The notes beneath the pieces were generated by a model. That model did no database searches. It saw only the letters and a program-made list of their open reading frames with translations, and was not told the DNA's origin. Of a stretch of 64,000 bases of DNA, positions 53,227 to 61,903 are shown in pieces. Both the position numbers and the translations under genes were made by a program. The stretch's first letter is position 1. Every line of letters starts with the position of its first letter. The stretch comes from Bacillota bacterium. GTDB lineage: Bacteria > Bacillota > UBA4882 > UBA8346. The stretch lies in NCBI GenBank assembly GCA_023426245.1, contig JAFABB010000056.1:1-64000 (forward strand), in the 5' to 3' direction.

Positions 53227-53379
53227 ATGAAATGCCCAGATTGTCATGAGGAAATTCAGTTTTACAAGGAGTATTGCCCACATTGCAGTGCTTCATTGTT
53301 TGGAAGAAGCAAACGTCGAGTGGAAAAGAATTTGAAAGATGGCTATAAAAATGGCTGGTTAGTTGCGGGAATTATTTAA
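53227..53379 (+). CDS. Zinc-ribbon microprotein 2
   Basis: 50 residues from ATG 53227, eight bases after GGAGGTG. The N-terminal 27 residues are almost identical to microprotein 1 (C3/C6, C17/C20); the tail is basic then hydrophobic (NGWLVAGII). Its last codons and stop are part of the terminator stem at 53365. Function unknown. Confidence 0.78.
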   Translation: MKCPDCHEEIQFYKEYCPHCSASLFGRSKRRVEKNLKDGYKNGWLVAGII

Positions 53380-53402
53380 ATAAATTCCCGCAATTTTTTT
53401 TT
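53365..53402 (+). terminator. Terminator overlapping the microprotein 2 stop codon
   Basis: GCGGGAATT (53365-53373) pairs with AATTCCCGC (53383-53391), followed by AATTTTTTTTT. The 5' arm encodes the last residues. Confidence 0.88.
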
Positions 53403-53577
53403 GCCCTAATGGAAGCAAATGCAATGATTTTTAGAGAATGTTATTTTTGGCACGAAGATGTTAATTTTCGTTTACAACCTATTCATATTTGAAGGTAAAA
53501 TAAATTTGAATACCGAAAGAGATAAAGAAAACTTCTTTTAAAATATAATGGAAAAAAGTCAAATTGATGAGTTATGC

Positions 53578-53605
53578 TTGACAGTATCAAAAAGAATAGT
53601 AAAAT
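53578..53605 (+). promoter_or_regulatory. Likely promoter of the hydrogenase operon
   Basis: TTGACA (53578-53583), 16 bases, TAAAAT (53600-53605), about 170 bases before the first gene. Between it and the gene, AAATCCCATTGATTTGATTT-type inverted ATCCCA/TGGGAT repeats (53640-53700) may be leader structure. Confidence 0.55.
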
Positions 53606-53777
53606 AAATTTGGATATAATTCTAAAATTATTATATCAGTGGGATTTACAATCAATGGATAGAAAATCCCATTGATTTGATTTTGTCTTGCATGGGATTT
53701 TGTATTTGAGAATTGAAGATAAATTATTGGAAATGATGATAGGAAAGGCAAAAATCAATTCCAAGCGAGGGGAAATT

Positions 53778-55199
53778 ATGGAAAAAATGATTTTGTTTGC
53801 CATTTTGTTGCCGATTGTTGGTGCTTTTATCATACCGATAATCGGTCATTTTTCGGTCAAAATTAGAAACATAGCGGCTATTCTATTTGTGAGCATTTCT
53901 TTTTTGGCATCCGCATCTTTGGTAGCCCCTATATTATCGGGGGTAACACCAACTTTCTCCGTCCAATGGGTACTCGGCTTTGATCCGATATTTACTTCAG
54001 ACGCGCTAGGAGTTTTTATGGCGCTGGCCTCTTCGTTTTTAGGAATTATTATCATATTGTATTCATTTGGTTATATTCAGCATGATAAAAATCAAAATGA
54101 ATACTACATGATGGTTGTTTTATTTTTAGGGGCGATGACTGGACTTGTTTATTCGCAAAATTTGGTCTTTATCTATCTGTTTTGGGAAATTGCGGCATTA
54201 TGCTGTTGGAGATTGATTGGGTTTTACCGGGAACGGGACGTTGTGTTACGTGCCGATAAGGCTTTCTTGATAACAGTTTTTGGTGCTTTGGCAATGTTGA
54301 TGGGTTTTGTGATTTTATACAACAGTTACGGGAGTTTTGATTTGCGGGTGATGCACGGGAAATTGGCTCCGGATTTGGCGGTCCTCCTTATTATGTGCGG
54401 TATCTTTTCTAAATCGGCCACCTTGCCATTTCATTCCTGGCTCCCGGATGCTGGAGTTGCTCCTTCTCCGGTTACTGCATTACTTCATGCGGCAGTTTTG
54501 GTCAAAATCGGTGTTTTTGCTTTCGCCCGTATATTTGTTGGGGGTCTCGTCCTCTCAGGAATGTGGAATGAAATATTGCCGATTGTCATTGCAATAAGCG
54601 CCATTGTCGCGGGTGGGGCAGCGCTGGTTGAAACGGATATTAAAAGAATTATTGCTTATTCAACAGTGAGCCAATTGGCATTCATCTTTCTCGGACTCTT
54701 TATGCATAACCCTTTAGCCGTTGGGGGCGCCTTGCTTTTTATCTTAATGCACGGAATAGCCAAAGGCGGGTTATTTCTTTGCGCCGGGATCATCGAACAT
54801 AATACCCATACGAAAGATATTCGGAAAATGGGGGGCTTGCTTAAAACAATGCCGATTACGGCGATTTCCTTTGCCTTTTGCGCGTTATCGGTGATGGGGA
54901 TTCCGCCGTTTGGAGGCTTCTTTAGCAAACATATGGTGATATCGGGAGCGATTGAAGAAGGAAATTTGTGGTTAGCAGCAGCATTTATATTAGGCGCTTT
55001 TCTTACCATATTATATTTATTAAGATTATTCATCATCGTATTTATGGGAGAGTTGAAAATCCCTGCCAAGGAAGGTTCTCAAACCATGCTTTTCGCAGTT
55101 GCTTTATTAGCGGGTCTGTCCCTTATAAGCGGGTTTTTGGTGCATTATCCCAGTGAATTTATACAAATTGCCTTGCGGCAGATGATGGGGAGTTTATAA
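53778..55199 (+). CDS. Antiporter-like membrane subunit 1 (NuoM/NuoN/MrpD type)
   Basis: 473 residues from ATG 53778 (GAGGGG upstream; the frame to 53688 is unsupported). About fourteen helices with the proton_antipo_M core: ion-path lysine in FSKSATLPFHSWLPDAG, histidine-containing PSPVTALLHAAVLVKIG, and a key glutamate early in helix 5 (YLFWEIAALCCW). Couples hydrogenase turnover to H+/Na+ pumping. Stop and the next start overlap (TAATG). Confidence 0.9.
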   Translation: MEKMILFAILLPIVGAFIIPIIGHFSVKIRNIAAILFVSISFLASASLVAPILSGVTPTFSVQWVLGFDPIFTSDALGVFMALASSFLGIIIILYSFGYIQHDKNQNEYYMMVVLFLGAMTGLVYSQNLVFIYLFWEIAALCCWRLIGFYRERDVVLRADKAFLITVFGALAMLMGFVILYNSYGSFDLRVMHGKLAPDLAVLLIMCGIFSKSATLPFHSWLPDAGVAPSPVTALLHAAVLVKIGVFAFARIFVGGLVLSGMWNEILPIVIAISAIVAGGAALVETDIKRIIAYSTVSQLAFIFLGLFMHNPLAVGGALLFILMHGIAKGGLFLCAGIIEHNTHTKDIRKMGGLLKTMPITAISFAFCALSVMGIPPFGGFFSKHMVISGAIEEGNLWLAAAFILGAFLTILYLLRLFIIVFMGELKIPAKEGSQTMLFAVALLAGLSLISGFLVHYPSEFIQIALRQMMGSL

Positions 55200-57037
55200 T
55201 GAGTATTTTACTACTATTAATTCTTATTCCGGCACTTTACGGTGCTATATTGCTAGCTTTCCCGGCCAAGATCAAAAGTTTCTGGGAAGTTATCAATGTT
55301 GCGATTTCCGCTTTTATGGTCTATCTGACGATTTTGATTTGGGGTCCGCCCCAGCCGATTAGTTTTATAAGGCCGTTTGCTGGGTTTGGGATGGATTTTC
55401 AATTAAGGTTTGGTCAATTTAATCAACTTATCATTATTGCGATAACCGGGGCGACCTTTTTGGTGGTTTTATATTCCTTTACTTTTATGTTAAAACACCC
55501 CCGCAATAACCAATTTTACGGTTTTCTTTTCTTGACTGAAGCCATGGCAATTGGTGCGGTCTTGGCCAATAATTTGATTATTATGCTTTTCTTCTGGGAA
55601 GCTCTATTGATTACTTTGTTTGCCATGATTAATTCGGGAAGTGAAGGTTCATATAGAACAGCTGTTAAGGCTTTTGTTATTGTAGGATTAGCTGATCTTT
55701 GCTTGATGTTTGGAATCGGTATCATTGAAGCGCAAGCCAAAACAACGGTAATGACGGATATCCATTTGGATACGACAGGGGTTGGCGCTGTTGCTTTTGT
55801 ACTGATGTTTATCGGTGCAATCGCGAAAGCAGGAGCTATCCCTTTTCACTCCTGGCTCCCGGATGCCGCAAAAGACGCTCCTTTGCCTTTCATGGCGATT
55901 TTGCCGGCAGCTCTAGGAAAGTTGTTGGGTATTTATTTAGCAACCCGAATCGTTTTGGAGTTTTTTACAGTTTCTTTGGGAATGAGACTTTTGGTGATGT
56001 CCGTCGGCGCAATTACGATTGTTTTTGCCGTGATGATGGCGTTCGTTCAAACGGATTTTAAACGTTCTCTTTCGTACTGTACAATCAGTCAAGTGGGATA
56101 TATGCTTTTGGGAATCGGTACGGGTATCCCGGTTGCGATTGCCGGCGGTGTTTTTCAAATGATAAACCAAGTCATTTGCGAATGCTGCCTGCTATTCGTT
56201 GGCGGTTCACTGGAAAAGCAAACCGGTACAACCGATTTACGAAAATTGGGCGGTCTTTGGAAAGTCATGCCGCTTACATTTATCGGCTTTGCTATATCGG
56301 GAGCGGCTGTTTCTGGAGTTCCGCTTTTTGGTGGCTTTATTTCAAAACAAATGATTTTTGACGGGGTTTTACAAACAAATTATCGAATCTTTTTCTTGGC
56401 GGCAATCTTAGGAATGCTTTTTACTGCGGCTACATTCTTAAAATTGGGGCATGCGATATTTTTTGGAAAACCAGTTTCAGACCAAAATGAGATCAAAGAA
56501 GCTAATTGGAGTATGACAACTCCCATGGCTCTTTTGGCTGCCGCTGCAATATTTTTTGGTGTTTATCCCAGTTTTCCCTTTGATTATTTACTAAAACCCC
56601 ATTTGGGAGAGGGCTTGCGCAGTGATGTTATTAATATTCATTATGTTTTTGGTTTGAATCAATTGGTGTTGTTTACTTTATTTACCTTACTTATTGCCAT
56701 TATTGATCATGCAATCGGAGTTCGGTTGAGCGGTGGCAGTGTTGGCTCATCGGACCACTTCAGGACTGCTCCGGGGTTTAAGTATATTTACAATTTGGCC
56801 GAACGTCAAATATTTGATCCTTACGTTCAAGGCAAAACAATTGGACGATATGCAGCCCTCGGACTTTACTGGATTGACCGGGGAATCAATTGGGTCTATC
56901 AAAAATTGGTCCCGACCGTAGCTGACTTTATTTCAGAAGCGCGCCGGTTCCATAATGGGATCTATGGCAATTATTTAGCATGGTCTTTAGGCGGTTTTTT
57001 GTGCTTACTCGTTTATTTTATGTGTTTTTTTCAATAG
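55199..57037 (+). CDS. Antiporter-like membrane subunit 2 (NuoL/HyfB type)
   Basis: 612 residues, the longest of the three antiporter-like subunits. Core motifs FFWEALLITLFAMINSG, AIAKAGAIPFHSWLPDAAKD and FKRSLSYCTISQVGYMLLG. A C-terminal extension (about 480-612) with amphipathic segments and a last helix (GGFLCLLVYFMCFF) may correspond to the lateral element of NuoL. Unlike its relatives it reads KDAPLPFMAILPAALGK where a histidine is usual (LLHAA). Confidence 0.9.
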   Translation: MSILLLLILIPALYGAILLAFPAKIKSFWEVINVAISAFMVYLTILIWGPPQPISFIRPFAGFGMDFQLRFGQFNQLIIIAITGATFLVVLYSFTFMLKHPRNNQFYGFLFLTEAMAIGAVLANNLIIMLFFWEALLITLFAMINSGSEGSYRTAVKAFVIVGLADLCLMFGIGIIEAQAKTTVMTDIHLDTTGVGAVAFVLMFIGAIAKAGAIPFHSWLPDAAKDAPLPFMAILPAALGKLLGIYLATRIVLEFFTVSLGMRLLVMSVGAITIVFAVMMAFVQTDFKRSLSYCTISQVGYMLLGIGTGIPVAIAGGVFQMINQVICECCLLFVGGSLEKQTGTTDLRKLGGLWKVMPLTFIGFAISGAAVSGVPLFGGFISKQMIFDGVLQTNYRIFFLAAILGMLFTAATFLKLGHAIFFGKPVSDQNEIKEANWSMTTPMALLAAAAIFFGVYPSFPFDYLLKPHLGEGLRSDVINIHYVFGLNQLVLFTLFTLLIAIIDHAIGVRLSGGSVGSSDHFRTAPGFKYIYNLAERQIFDPYVQGKTIGRYAALGLYWIDRGINWVYQKLVPTVADFISEARRFHNGIYGNYLAWSLGGFLCLLVYFMCFFQ

Positions 57038-57120
57038 TTAATCCACCGGGTCGCTGAAGAGACGGAAAAGGTCAGCCAGGATGGTTAAAAAAATCGTTGA
57101 ACGCTATAGGGGGAAGAGCC

Positions 57121-58566
57121 GTGCTTTTAGCATTTATACTTGTGCCTTTACTGGGCGCAGCAATTATGCCGATAATAAGAAAAATATGGGCCAAAGCTTC
57201 GACTTGGATTATGACGCTGGTTAGCTTTTACCTGGTAGTAATGACAGGATGGATCGCCTTTCATAATTTTGTGAGCGGTCAAAAGTTAATGCTTACCGAG
57301 TGGCTTTTAGGGCAAAAACTTGCCTTGACCGTGGATGGCTTATCATTAATTGCCCTTGCGGCAATTGGATTGGTGGCTTTGGTGACAGCCATATATTCGG
57401 CTGGTTTTAATTTACACCCGGACCGGCGTCCAGGTTATAATGCGTTACTTCTTTTAATTGTCACAGGCATGAATGGTCTGGTTATGGCGACCGACCTTTT
57501 TTCCCTTTATGTGTTCCTGGAAATTGTCTCAATTACCGCATATATTTTAATAGCATATCAGAACGATATCGAAGGCCTCGAAGGTTCGTTTAAATACATG
57601 ATGCTTTCCGCTGCGGCAACTGTTTTTCTACTTTTGGGAACAGCCCTCTTATTTGCAATGACTGGCAGTGTTTCCTTTAGTGAAGTCGCTGCGGGAGTGA
57701 AATCCGGTAATCTATTCATTCAGTTGGGATTTGCCTTTGTCGTTTTTGCATTCTTGGTTAAAGCAGGTATGATACCATTTCATGCATGGCTTCCGGATGC
57801 TTACACAGCAGCTTCGTCTCCAGTATCTATTTTACTAGCCGGTATTGTGACGAAAATTTGTGGGGTCTATACATTAATGCGGGTTGTTTTGGCGGTTTTT
57901 GGATTTTCAAAACCATTTTCGGCGATGTTATTATTTACCGGGGTTATTTCGGTAGTATTGGGCGCCTTCTTGGCATTGGGCCAGAAGAATTTCAAACGGA
58001 TGCTGGCTTTTTCGAGTATCAGTCAAATTGGTTATATGATGATGGGATTTGCCACAGGCACTCCTCTGGGAATGATCGGAGCCGCATTCCATTTCTTTAA
58101 TCATGCTGTGTTTAAATCGTTATTGTTTATCAACGCCGGCGCAGTGGAAGAGGCCACCGGTACTCGCAATTTTGATGAACTTGGCGGGTTAGCCGGTAAA
58201 ATGCCGGTTACAGGTGTAACCTCAGTGATTGGTTTGCTTTCCACTGCAGGGATACCACCACTAGCCGGATTTTGGAGTAAATTAATTATCATTATCGCCC
58301 TTTGGCAGGGTGGTTATCATTCTTATGCTCTGATAGCGGTCTTTGCCAGTATCATTACTCTCGGATATTTGCTTTCTCTCCAACATAGCGTATTTTTTGG
58401 AAAAGTTAAGCAAGGGTTGGAAGATGTACATGAAGTGCCGCCGGTTTTATACTGGCCAGCTATTATTATGGCTTTTATCACTGTTGGTTGCGGAATCTTT
58501 TTCTGGTTTATAATCCCTAAACTGATCCTACCGGTTAACTCATTGTTAGGATCGATGTTTAAGTAA
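57121..58566 (+). CDS. Antiporter-like membrane subunit 3 (MrpD/NuoN type)
   Basis: 481 residues from GTG 57121 (AGGGGGAAG upstream); TTG 57097 is the alternative. Motifs VFLEIVSITAYILIAY, AFLVKAGMIPFHAWLPDAYT and SPVSILLAGIVTKICG. Third proton-channel module; three such modules equal the complex I arrangement (L, M, N). Confidence 0.9.
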   Translation: MLLAFILVPLLGAAIMPIIRKIWAKASTWIMTLVSFYLVVMTGWIAFHNFVSGQKLMLTEWLLGQKLALTVDGLSLIALAAIGLVALVTAIYSAGFNLHPDRRPGYNALLLLIVTGMNGLVMATDLFSLYVFLEIVSITAYILIAYQNDIEGLEGSFKYMMLSAAATVFLLLGTALLFAMTGSVSFSEVAAGVKSGNLFIQLGFAFVVFAFLVKAGMIPFHAWLPDAYTAASSPVSILLAGIVTKICGVYTLMRVVLAVFGFSKPFSAMLLFTGVISVVLGAFLALGQKNFKRMLAFSSISQIGYMMMGFATGTPLGMIGAAFHFFNHAVFKSLLFINAGAVEEATGTRNFDELGGLAGKMPVTGVTSVIGLLSTAGIPPLAGFWSKLIIIIALWQGGYHSYALIAVFASIITLGYLLSLQHSVFFGKVKQGLEDVHEVPPVLYWPAIIMAFITVGCGIFFWFIIPKLILPVNSLLGSMFK

Positions 58567-58579
58567 CGGAGGTGTGGTT

Positions 58580-59080
58580 ATGGAATTTCATATCTTCATT
58601 TTGATCTTCCTTTTTCTGATTCCAGCTGTACTTGCAGCTATAAGTAGGTCTTTATTGCGGTCCGTCATCGCTTTGTTGGTTTGCAGTGTGGGTTTGACGT
58701 TACTTTTGTTTAATTTAAATGCCCCGCTGGCCGGCGTATTTGAATTATCTGTGTGCGCAGGATTGATATCGGTATTGTTCATTAATATCATCAGTTTGAC
58801 GCGGCCAGTTACCGGCGAAGAAGAGTTATCCAAGATCAAAAATCACTATCAAAGATTTTTGGGTTTACCAGTGCTGATTATTATTCTAGGAATCATTCTT
58901 TGGGTAAATCAAAATTCCTTGTTTGGGGCTTTGGTTATTCAAAAGGCTACCGAAAATGCCACTGTGGGAGAAATTCTCTGGGGAATGCGCGGCCTGGATT
59001 TAATTGGCCAGGTGGTTATTTTACTGGTTGGTGTTTACGGGATTGTAGTCCTATTTAGACGGGGGAAATCCAATGAATAA
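58580..59080 (+). CDS. NuoJ-like membrane subunit
   Basis: 166 residues from ATG 58580 (GGAGGTG upstream). Five helices; the third reads ELSVCAGLISVLFINIISLT, matching the pi-bulge helix of NuoJ (E..VGAI.VLF). Resembles single-chain NuoJ rather than the split MbhD/MbhE pair. Its end overlaps the K-type gene by 8 bases. Confidence 0.8.
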   Translation: MEFHIFILIFLFLIPAVLAAISRSLLRSVIALLVCSVGLTLLLFNLNAPLAGVFELSVCAGLISVLFINIISLTRPVTGEEELSKIKNHYQRFLGLPVLIIILGIILWVNQNSLFGALVIQKATENATVGEILWGMRGLDLIGQVVILLVGVYGIVVLFRRGKSNE

Positions 59081-59381
59081 TTATTTTGGAATTGATTTCA
59101 TTGCGGTCATTCTAGTCATTTGTATTGGACTCTATACTTTACTCCTGGCCAAGAATATGATTCGGATGTTGATTGGTTTTGAATTGATGACCAAAGGGGT
59201 AACTTTGGCTTTTATCAGTGCCGGAAATGCTAATGGTAAGATCGCATTGAGCCAGACCTTGGTTATTACGATGATTGTCGTTGAGGTTGTATCAATAGCC
59301 ATTGCTCTGGCTATAGTAATGTTGATTCAAAAGAAGAACCATTCGTTGAATATTCGTAAGTTGACCAATTTGAAGGGGTGA
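59073..59381 (+). CDS. NuoK/MrpC-like membrane subunit
   Basis: 102 residues, three helices. Both membrane glutamates of NuoK are present (IGFELMTKGVTL and VVEVVSIAIALAIV), which carry protons between modules. Confidence 0.9.
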   Translation: MNNYFGIDFIAVILVICIGLYTLLLAKNMIRMLIGFELMTKGVTLAFISAGNANGKIALSQTLVITMIVVEVVSIAIALAIVMLIQKKNHSLNIRKLTNLKG

Positions 59382-59385
59382 GAGA

Positions 59386-59715
59386 ATGGAAGACGCGAAA
59401 TTATTATTATCCCCACCGGTGGCATTCGCACTTTTTTTGCTCATCGGAGGATTACTCTATTTATTTGGTTATTTGCTCGCGGAAAAAGGGAGTCAAAATC
59501 AACATAAAAAGACCCCTTATGCTTGTGGGGAAAATATTCCGGCAGTAAAGATTCAACCGGATTATTCATTATTTTTTCCTTTTGCCATCTTTTTTACCAT
59601 CATTCATGTGACGGCATTAATCATGGCCACACTGCCGGTTGGTAATATAGCTTTGATGGGCATATTATATTTGGCGGGAATATCGATTTCTCTTTATACC
59701 CTGGTCGTGAGGTGA
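59386..59715 (+). CDS. NuoA-like membrane subunit
   Basis: 109 residues, three helices. The loop KKTPYACGENIPA matches the NuoA loop SPYECG.xP with the key cysteine kept, followed by FPFAIFFTIIHVTALIMATLP, where NuoA normally reads LFVLFDVExALL. The acidic pair is thus replaced (IHVTA). NuoA is not a usual part of [NiFe] hydrogenases. Confidence 0.75.
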   Translation: MEDAKLLLSPPVAFALFLLIGGLLYLFGYLLAEKGSQNQHKKTPYACGENIPAVKIQPDYSLFFPFAIFFTIIHVTALIMATLPVGNIALMGILYLAGISISLYTLVVR

Positions 59716-59720
59716 AAAAT

Positions 59721-60203
59721 ATGTTAAAGAAACTCGTTAAATGGGCCCGGGTGAAATCTCCGTGGGTGCTTCATTTCAATACCGGAGCCTGCAATGCTTG
59801 CGACATTGAAATTCTGGCGGCCTTAACTCCGCGATATGATATTGAGCGTTTCGGGGTTCAACTCAAAGCGACTCCCCGTCATGCCGACATCATATTATGT
59901 TCGGGCCCGGTGACGAAACAAATCAAAGATCGTTTAATCAGGATATATGAGCAAATGCCCGAACCGAAATTTATCGTCGCCGTTGGAACATGCGCTTGTT
60001 CGGGAGGGGTTTTTGAAGGTTGCTATAATGTTGAAGGTGGCATCGATTCCACGATTCCGGTAGCGGCTTACATTCCCGGTTGTCCTGCCAGCCCGGAAGC
60101 AATAATTGACGGGGTTGTCAAGCTACTGGAGCGGATCGACAAACCGGAGCAGTTTGAAGAGGCACGGCCAATCCTTGTTGGAGAGGGTGAACCCAATGAA
60201 TAA
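59721..60203 (+). CDS. Hydrogenase small subunit (NuoB/EchC/HycG type)
   Basis: 160 residues from ATG 59721 (GAGGTG upstream). Binds the proximal [4Fe-4S] cluster through GACNACDIE (CxxC), GTCACSGG and PGCPASPEAI. Transfers electrons between the ferredoxin-like subunit and the Ni-Fe site. Overlaps the C-type gene by 8 bases. Confidence 0.92.
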   Translation: MLKKLVKWARVKSPWVLHFNTGACNACDIEILAALTPRYDIERFGVQLKATPRHADIILCSGPVTKQIKDRLIRIYEQMPEPKFIVAVGTCACSGGVFEGCYNVEGGIDSTIPVAAYIPGCPASPEAIIDGVVKLLERIDKPEQFEEARPILVGEGEPNE

Positions 60204-60663
60204 CCAAGAGTTAGTAGCTTTTTTAGAAACCAAGTTCTCCGGAAAAGTGACCAATATAACGACATCGCGGGAAAAAAGAATTTTTGCCGAGGTTGCAACC
60301 GCTGATTTGGTTAATGTTATGCAAACTTTGAAAGATTCCGGTATTGATTTTTTGGGTACCATTACCGGATTGGACTTGAGTGATAAATTTGAAGTGATTT
60401 ATCACCTTTATAATGATGAAGGAATTGTGTTAAATGTAAAAACCTTTACCGAGCGGATTAATCCCAAAGTGCCTACTGTTACTGCCGTTTTCTCGGGCGC
60501 TTTTTTATACGAGCGTGAATTGATGGATTTATTGGGTATTGATGTTGAAGGGACACCGCCGCATCGTAGATACCCTTTGCCGGATGATTGGCCGGCAGGT
60601 CAATTTCCTTTGCGGAAAGACTGGAAAGGACTTCCTTCGGAAGATGAGGTGAATAAGGTATGA
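60196..60663 (+). CDS. NuoC-like hydrogenase subunit (30 kDa type)
   Basis: 155 residues from ATG 60196, preceded by GAGAGGG; the frame to 60106 lies inside the small-subunit gene. Family end motif RELMDLLGIDVEGTPPHRRYPLPDDW. Structural partner of the large subunit. Confidence 0.9.
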   Translation: MNNQELVAFLETKFSGKVTNITTSREKRIFAEVATADLVNVMQTLKDSGIDFLGTITGLDLSDKFEVIYHLYNDEGIVLNVKTFTERINPKVPTVTAVFSGAFLYERELMDLLGIDVEGTPPHRRYPLPDDWPAGQFPLRKDWKGLPSEDEVNKV

Positions 60664-61853
60664 GTGAAGTAAAAATTCCAATTGGGCCTCAACATCCCGC
60701 CTTACATGAACCGGAAAGTTTCGACCTGACTTTGGAAGGGGAAATCATTGTTGATGCCGAGGATAAGCTTGGTTATAACCACCGGGGCATTGAAAAGGCT
60801 TGTGAGAGCCGTAATTTTATTCAAGATATCTATCTAATTGAACGGATTTGCGGTATTTGTTCCCATTCTCATTCCACTTGTTTTGTGCAGGCGGTAGAAG
60901 AAATAGCAGCAGTGGAAATCCCTATGCGGGCGAAATATATCCGGGCTATTATCGGTGAGCTGGAGCGGATTCACAGCCATTTATTATGGTTGGGGGTTGC
61001 CGGACATGAGGTTGGTTTTGAGACATTGTTTATGTATGCCTGGCGGGACCGGGAAATCGTCATGGATATTTTGGCCTGGATCTCCGGTAACCGCGTGAAC
61101 TATGGAATGAATACCATTGGAGGTGTTCGCCGCGATATTAGTCCGGAAATCCTGGAGCAGATTCTTGGCAGCCTCGATACATTGATTGCACGAACCGAAT
61201 ATTATATCAAAATTGTCACCGACGAGCCTACATTTATGGGCAGGCTTCGGGGAGTCGGAAAGCTTCCCAAAGAGCTTGCAAGAAGTTTAGGCGCGGTTGG
61301 TCCGATGGCCCGGGCTTCGGGCATTTCCCGGGATGTTCGCCAGGATGATCCTTATGGTGCCTATTCTCAGATTGAGTTTAGGATTGTGACCGATGATAAT
61401 GCCGATGTGTTAGGACGTACCATCGTCCGGGTTAATGAATTGTTGGAAAGCTACAGATTATTACGGACACTGGTGGAAAATTTGCCGGAAGGTCCGGTTG
61501 TTGTTAAGGTGCCCCGGAAAATTCCCGAGGGTGAAGCATTATCCCGTTTGGAAGCGCCTCGCGGCGAAGATATTTTGTATTTAAAAACCAATGGAACTGA
61601 AATGCCGGAGCGGGTGAAGGTCCGGGCCCCAACTTTGGCCAATTTGGCTTCAATCCGTGAAATGCTTCGCGGAGCTTATTTGGCTGATTTTCCAATTATT
61701 GTTGCCGCGCTTGATCCTTGTTTTTCGTGCACCGACCGGATGATTAAAGTCGGCAATGGGAAAAAGGACAATTTAATGAACTGGCAGCAATTAAGGGAAT
61801 ATAGCATTGCCTGGCATAAAAATAGGGGTTTGGATTTAGGACAAATTAAATAA
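60660..61853 (+). CDS. Group 4 [NiFe]-hydrogenase large subunit (NuoD type with Ni ligands)
   Basis: 397 residues, ATGA overlap with the C-type gene. L1 motif ERICGICSHSHSTC (about residues 61-74) and L2 motif LDPCFSCTDRM near residue 355 supply four Ni-binding cysteines, which true complex I NuoD lacks. After DPCFSCTDR a tail of about 37 residues remains, the likely cleaved maturation peptide. Motifs YNHRGIEKACE and RIHSHLLWLG match Ech/Hyc/Mbh proteins. Catalyses reversible H2 formation. Confidence 0.94.
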   Translation: MSEVKIPIGPQHPALHEPESFDLTLEGEIIVDAEDKLGYNHRGIEKACESRNFIQDIYLIERICGICSHSHSTCFVQAVEEIAAVEIPMRAKYIRAIIGELERIHSHLLWLGVAGHEVGFETLFMYAWRDREIVMDILAWISGNRVNYGMNTIGGVRRDISPEILEQILGSLDTLIARTEYYIKIVTDEPTFMGRLRGVGKLPKELARSLGAVGPMARASGISRDVRQDDPYGAYSQIEFRIVTDDNADVLGRTIVRVNELLESYRLLRTLVENLPEGPVVVKVPRKIPEGEALSRLEAPRGEDILYLKTNGTEMPERVKVRAPTLANLASIREMLRGAYLADFPIIVAALDPCFSCTDRMIKVGNGKKDNLMNWQQLREYSIAWHKNRGLDLGQIK

Positions 61854-61903
61854 GGGCAAACCCGATAAAGGCGTTTACAAAAATTGACTGTGGTGGTGGA
61901 GCA

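Larger units (their letters stand above)
53083..53379 (+). repeat. Tandem duplicated microprotein unit, copy 2
   Basis: Second copy of the 52757-53054 unit; the two follow one another directly. The first 25 codons differ mainly at third positions, whereas the C-terminal halves have diverged. Confidence 0.85.

Noticed and set aside
53778..59381. Interpretation of the operon start as an Mrp Na+/H+ antiporter
   Set aside because: The same operon continues with hydrogenase B, C, D, H and I subunits and the maturation protease, so the antiporter-like genes belong to the hydrogenase complex.
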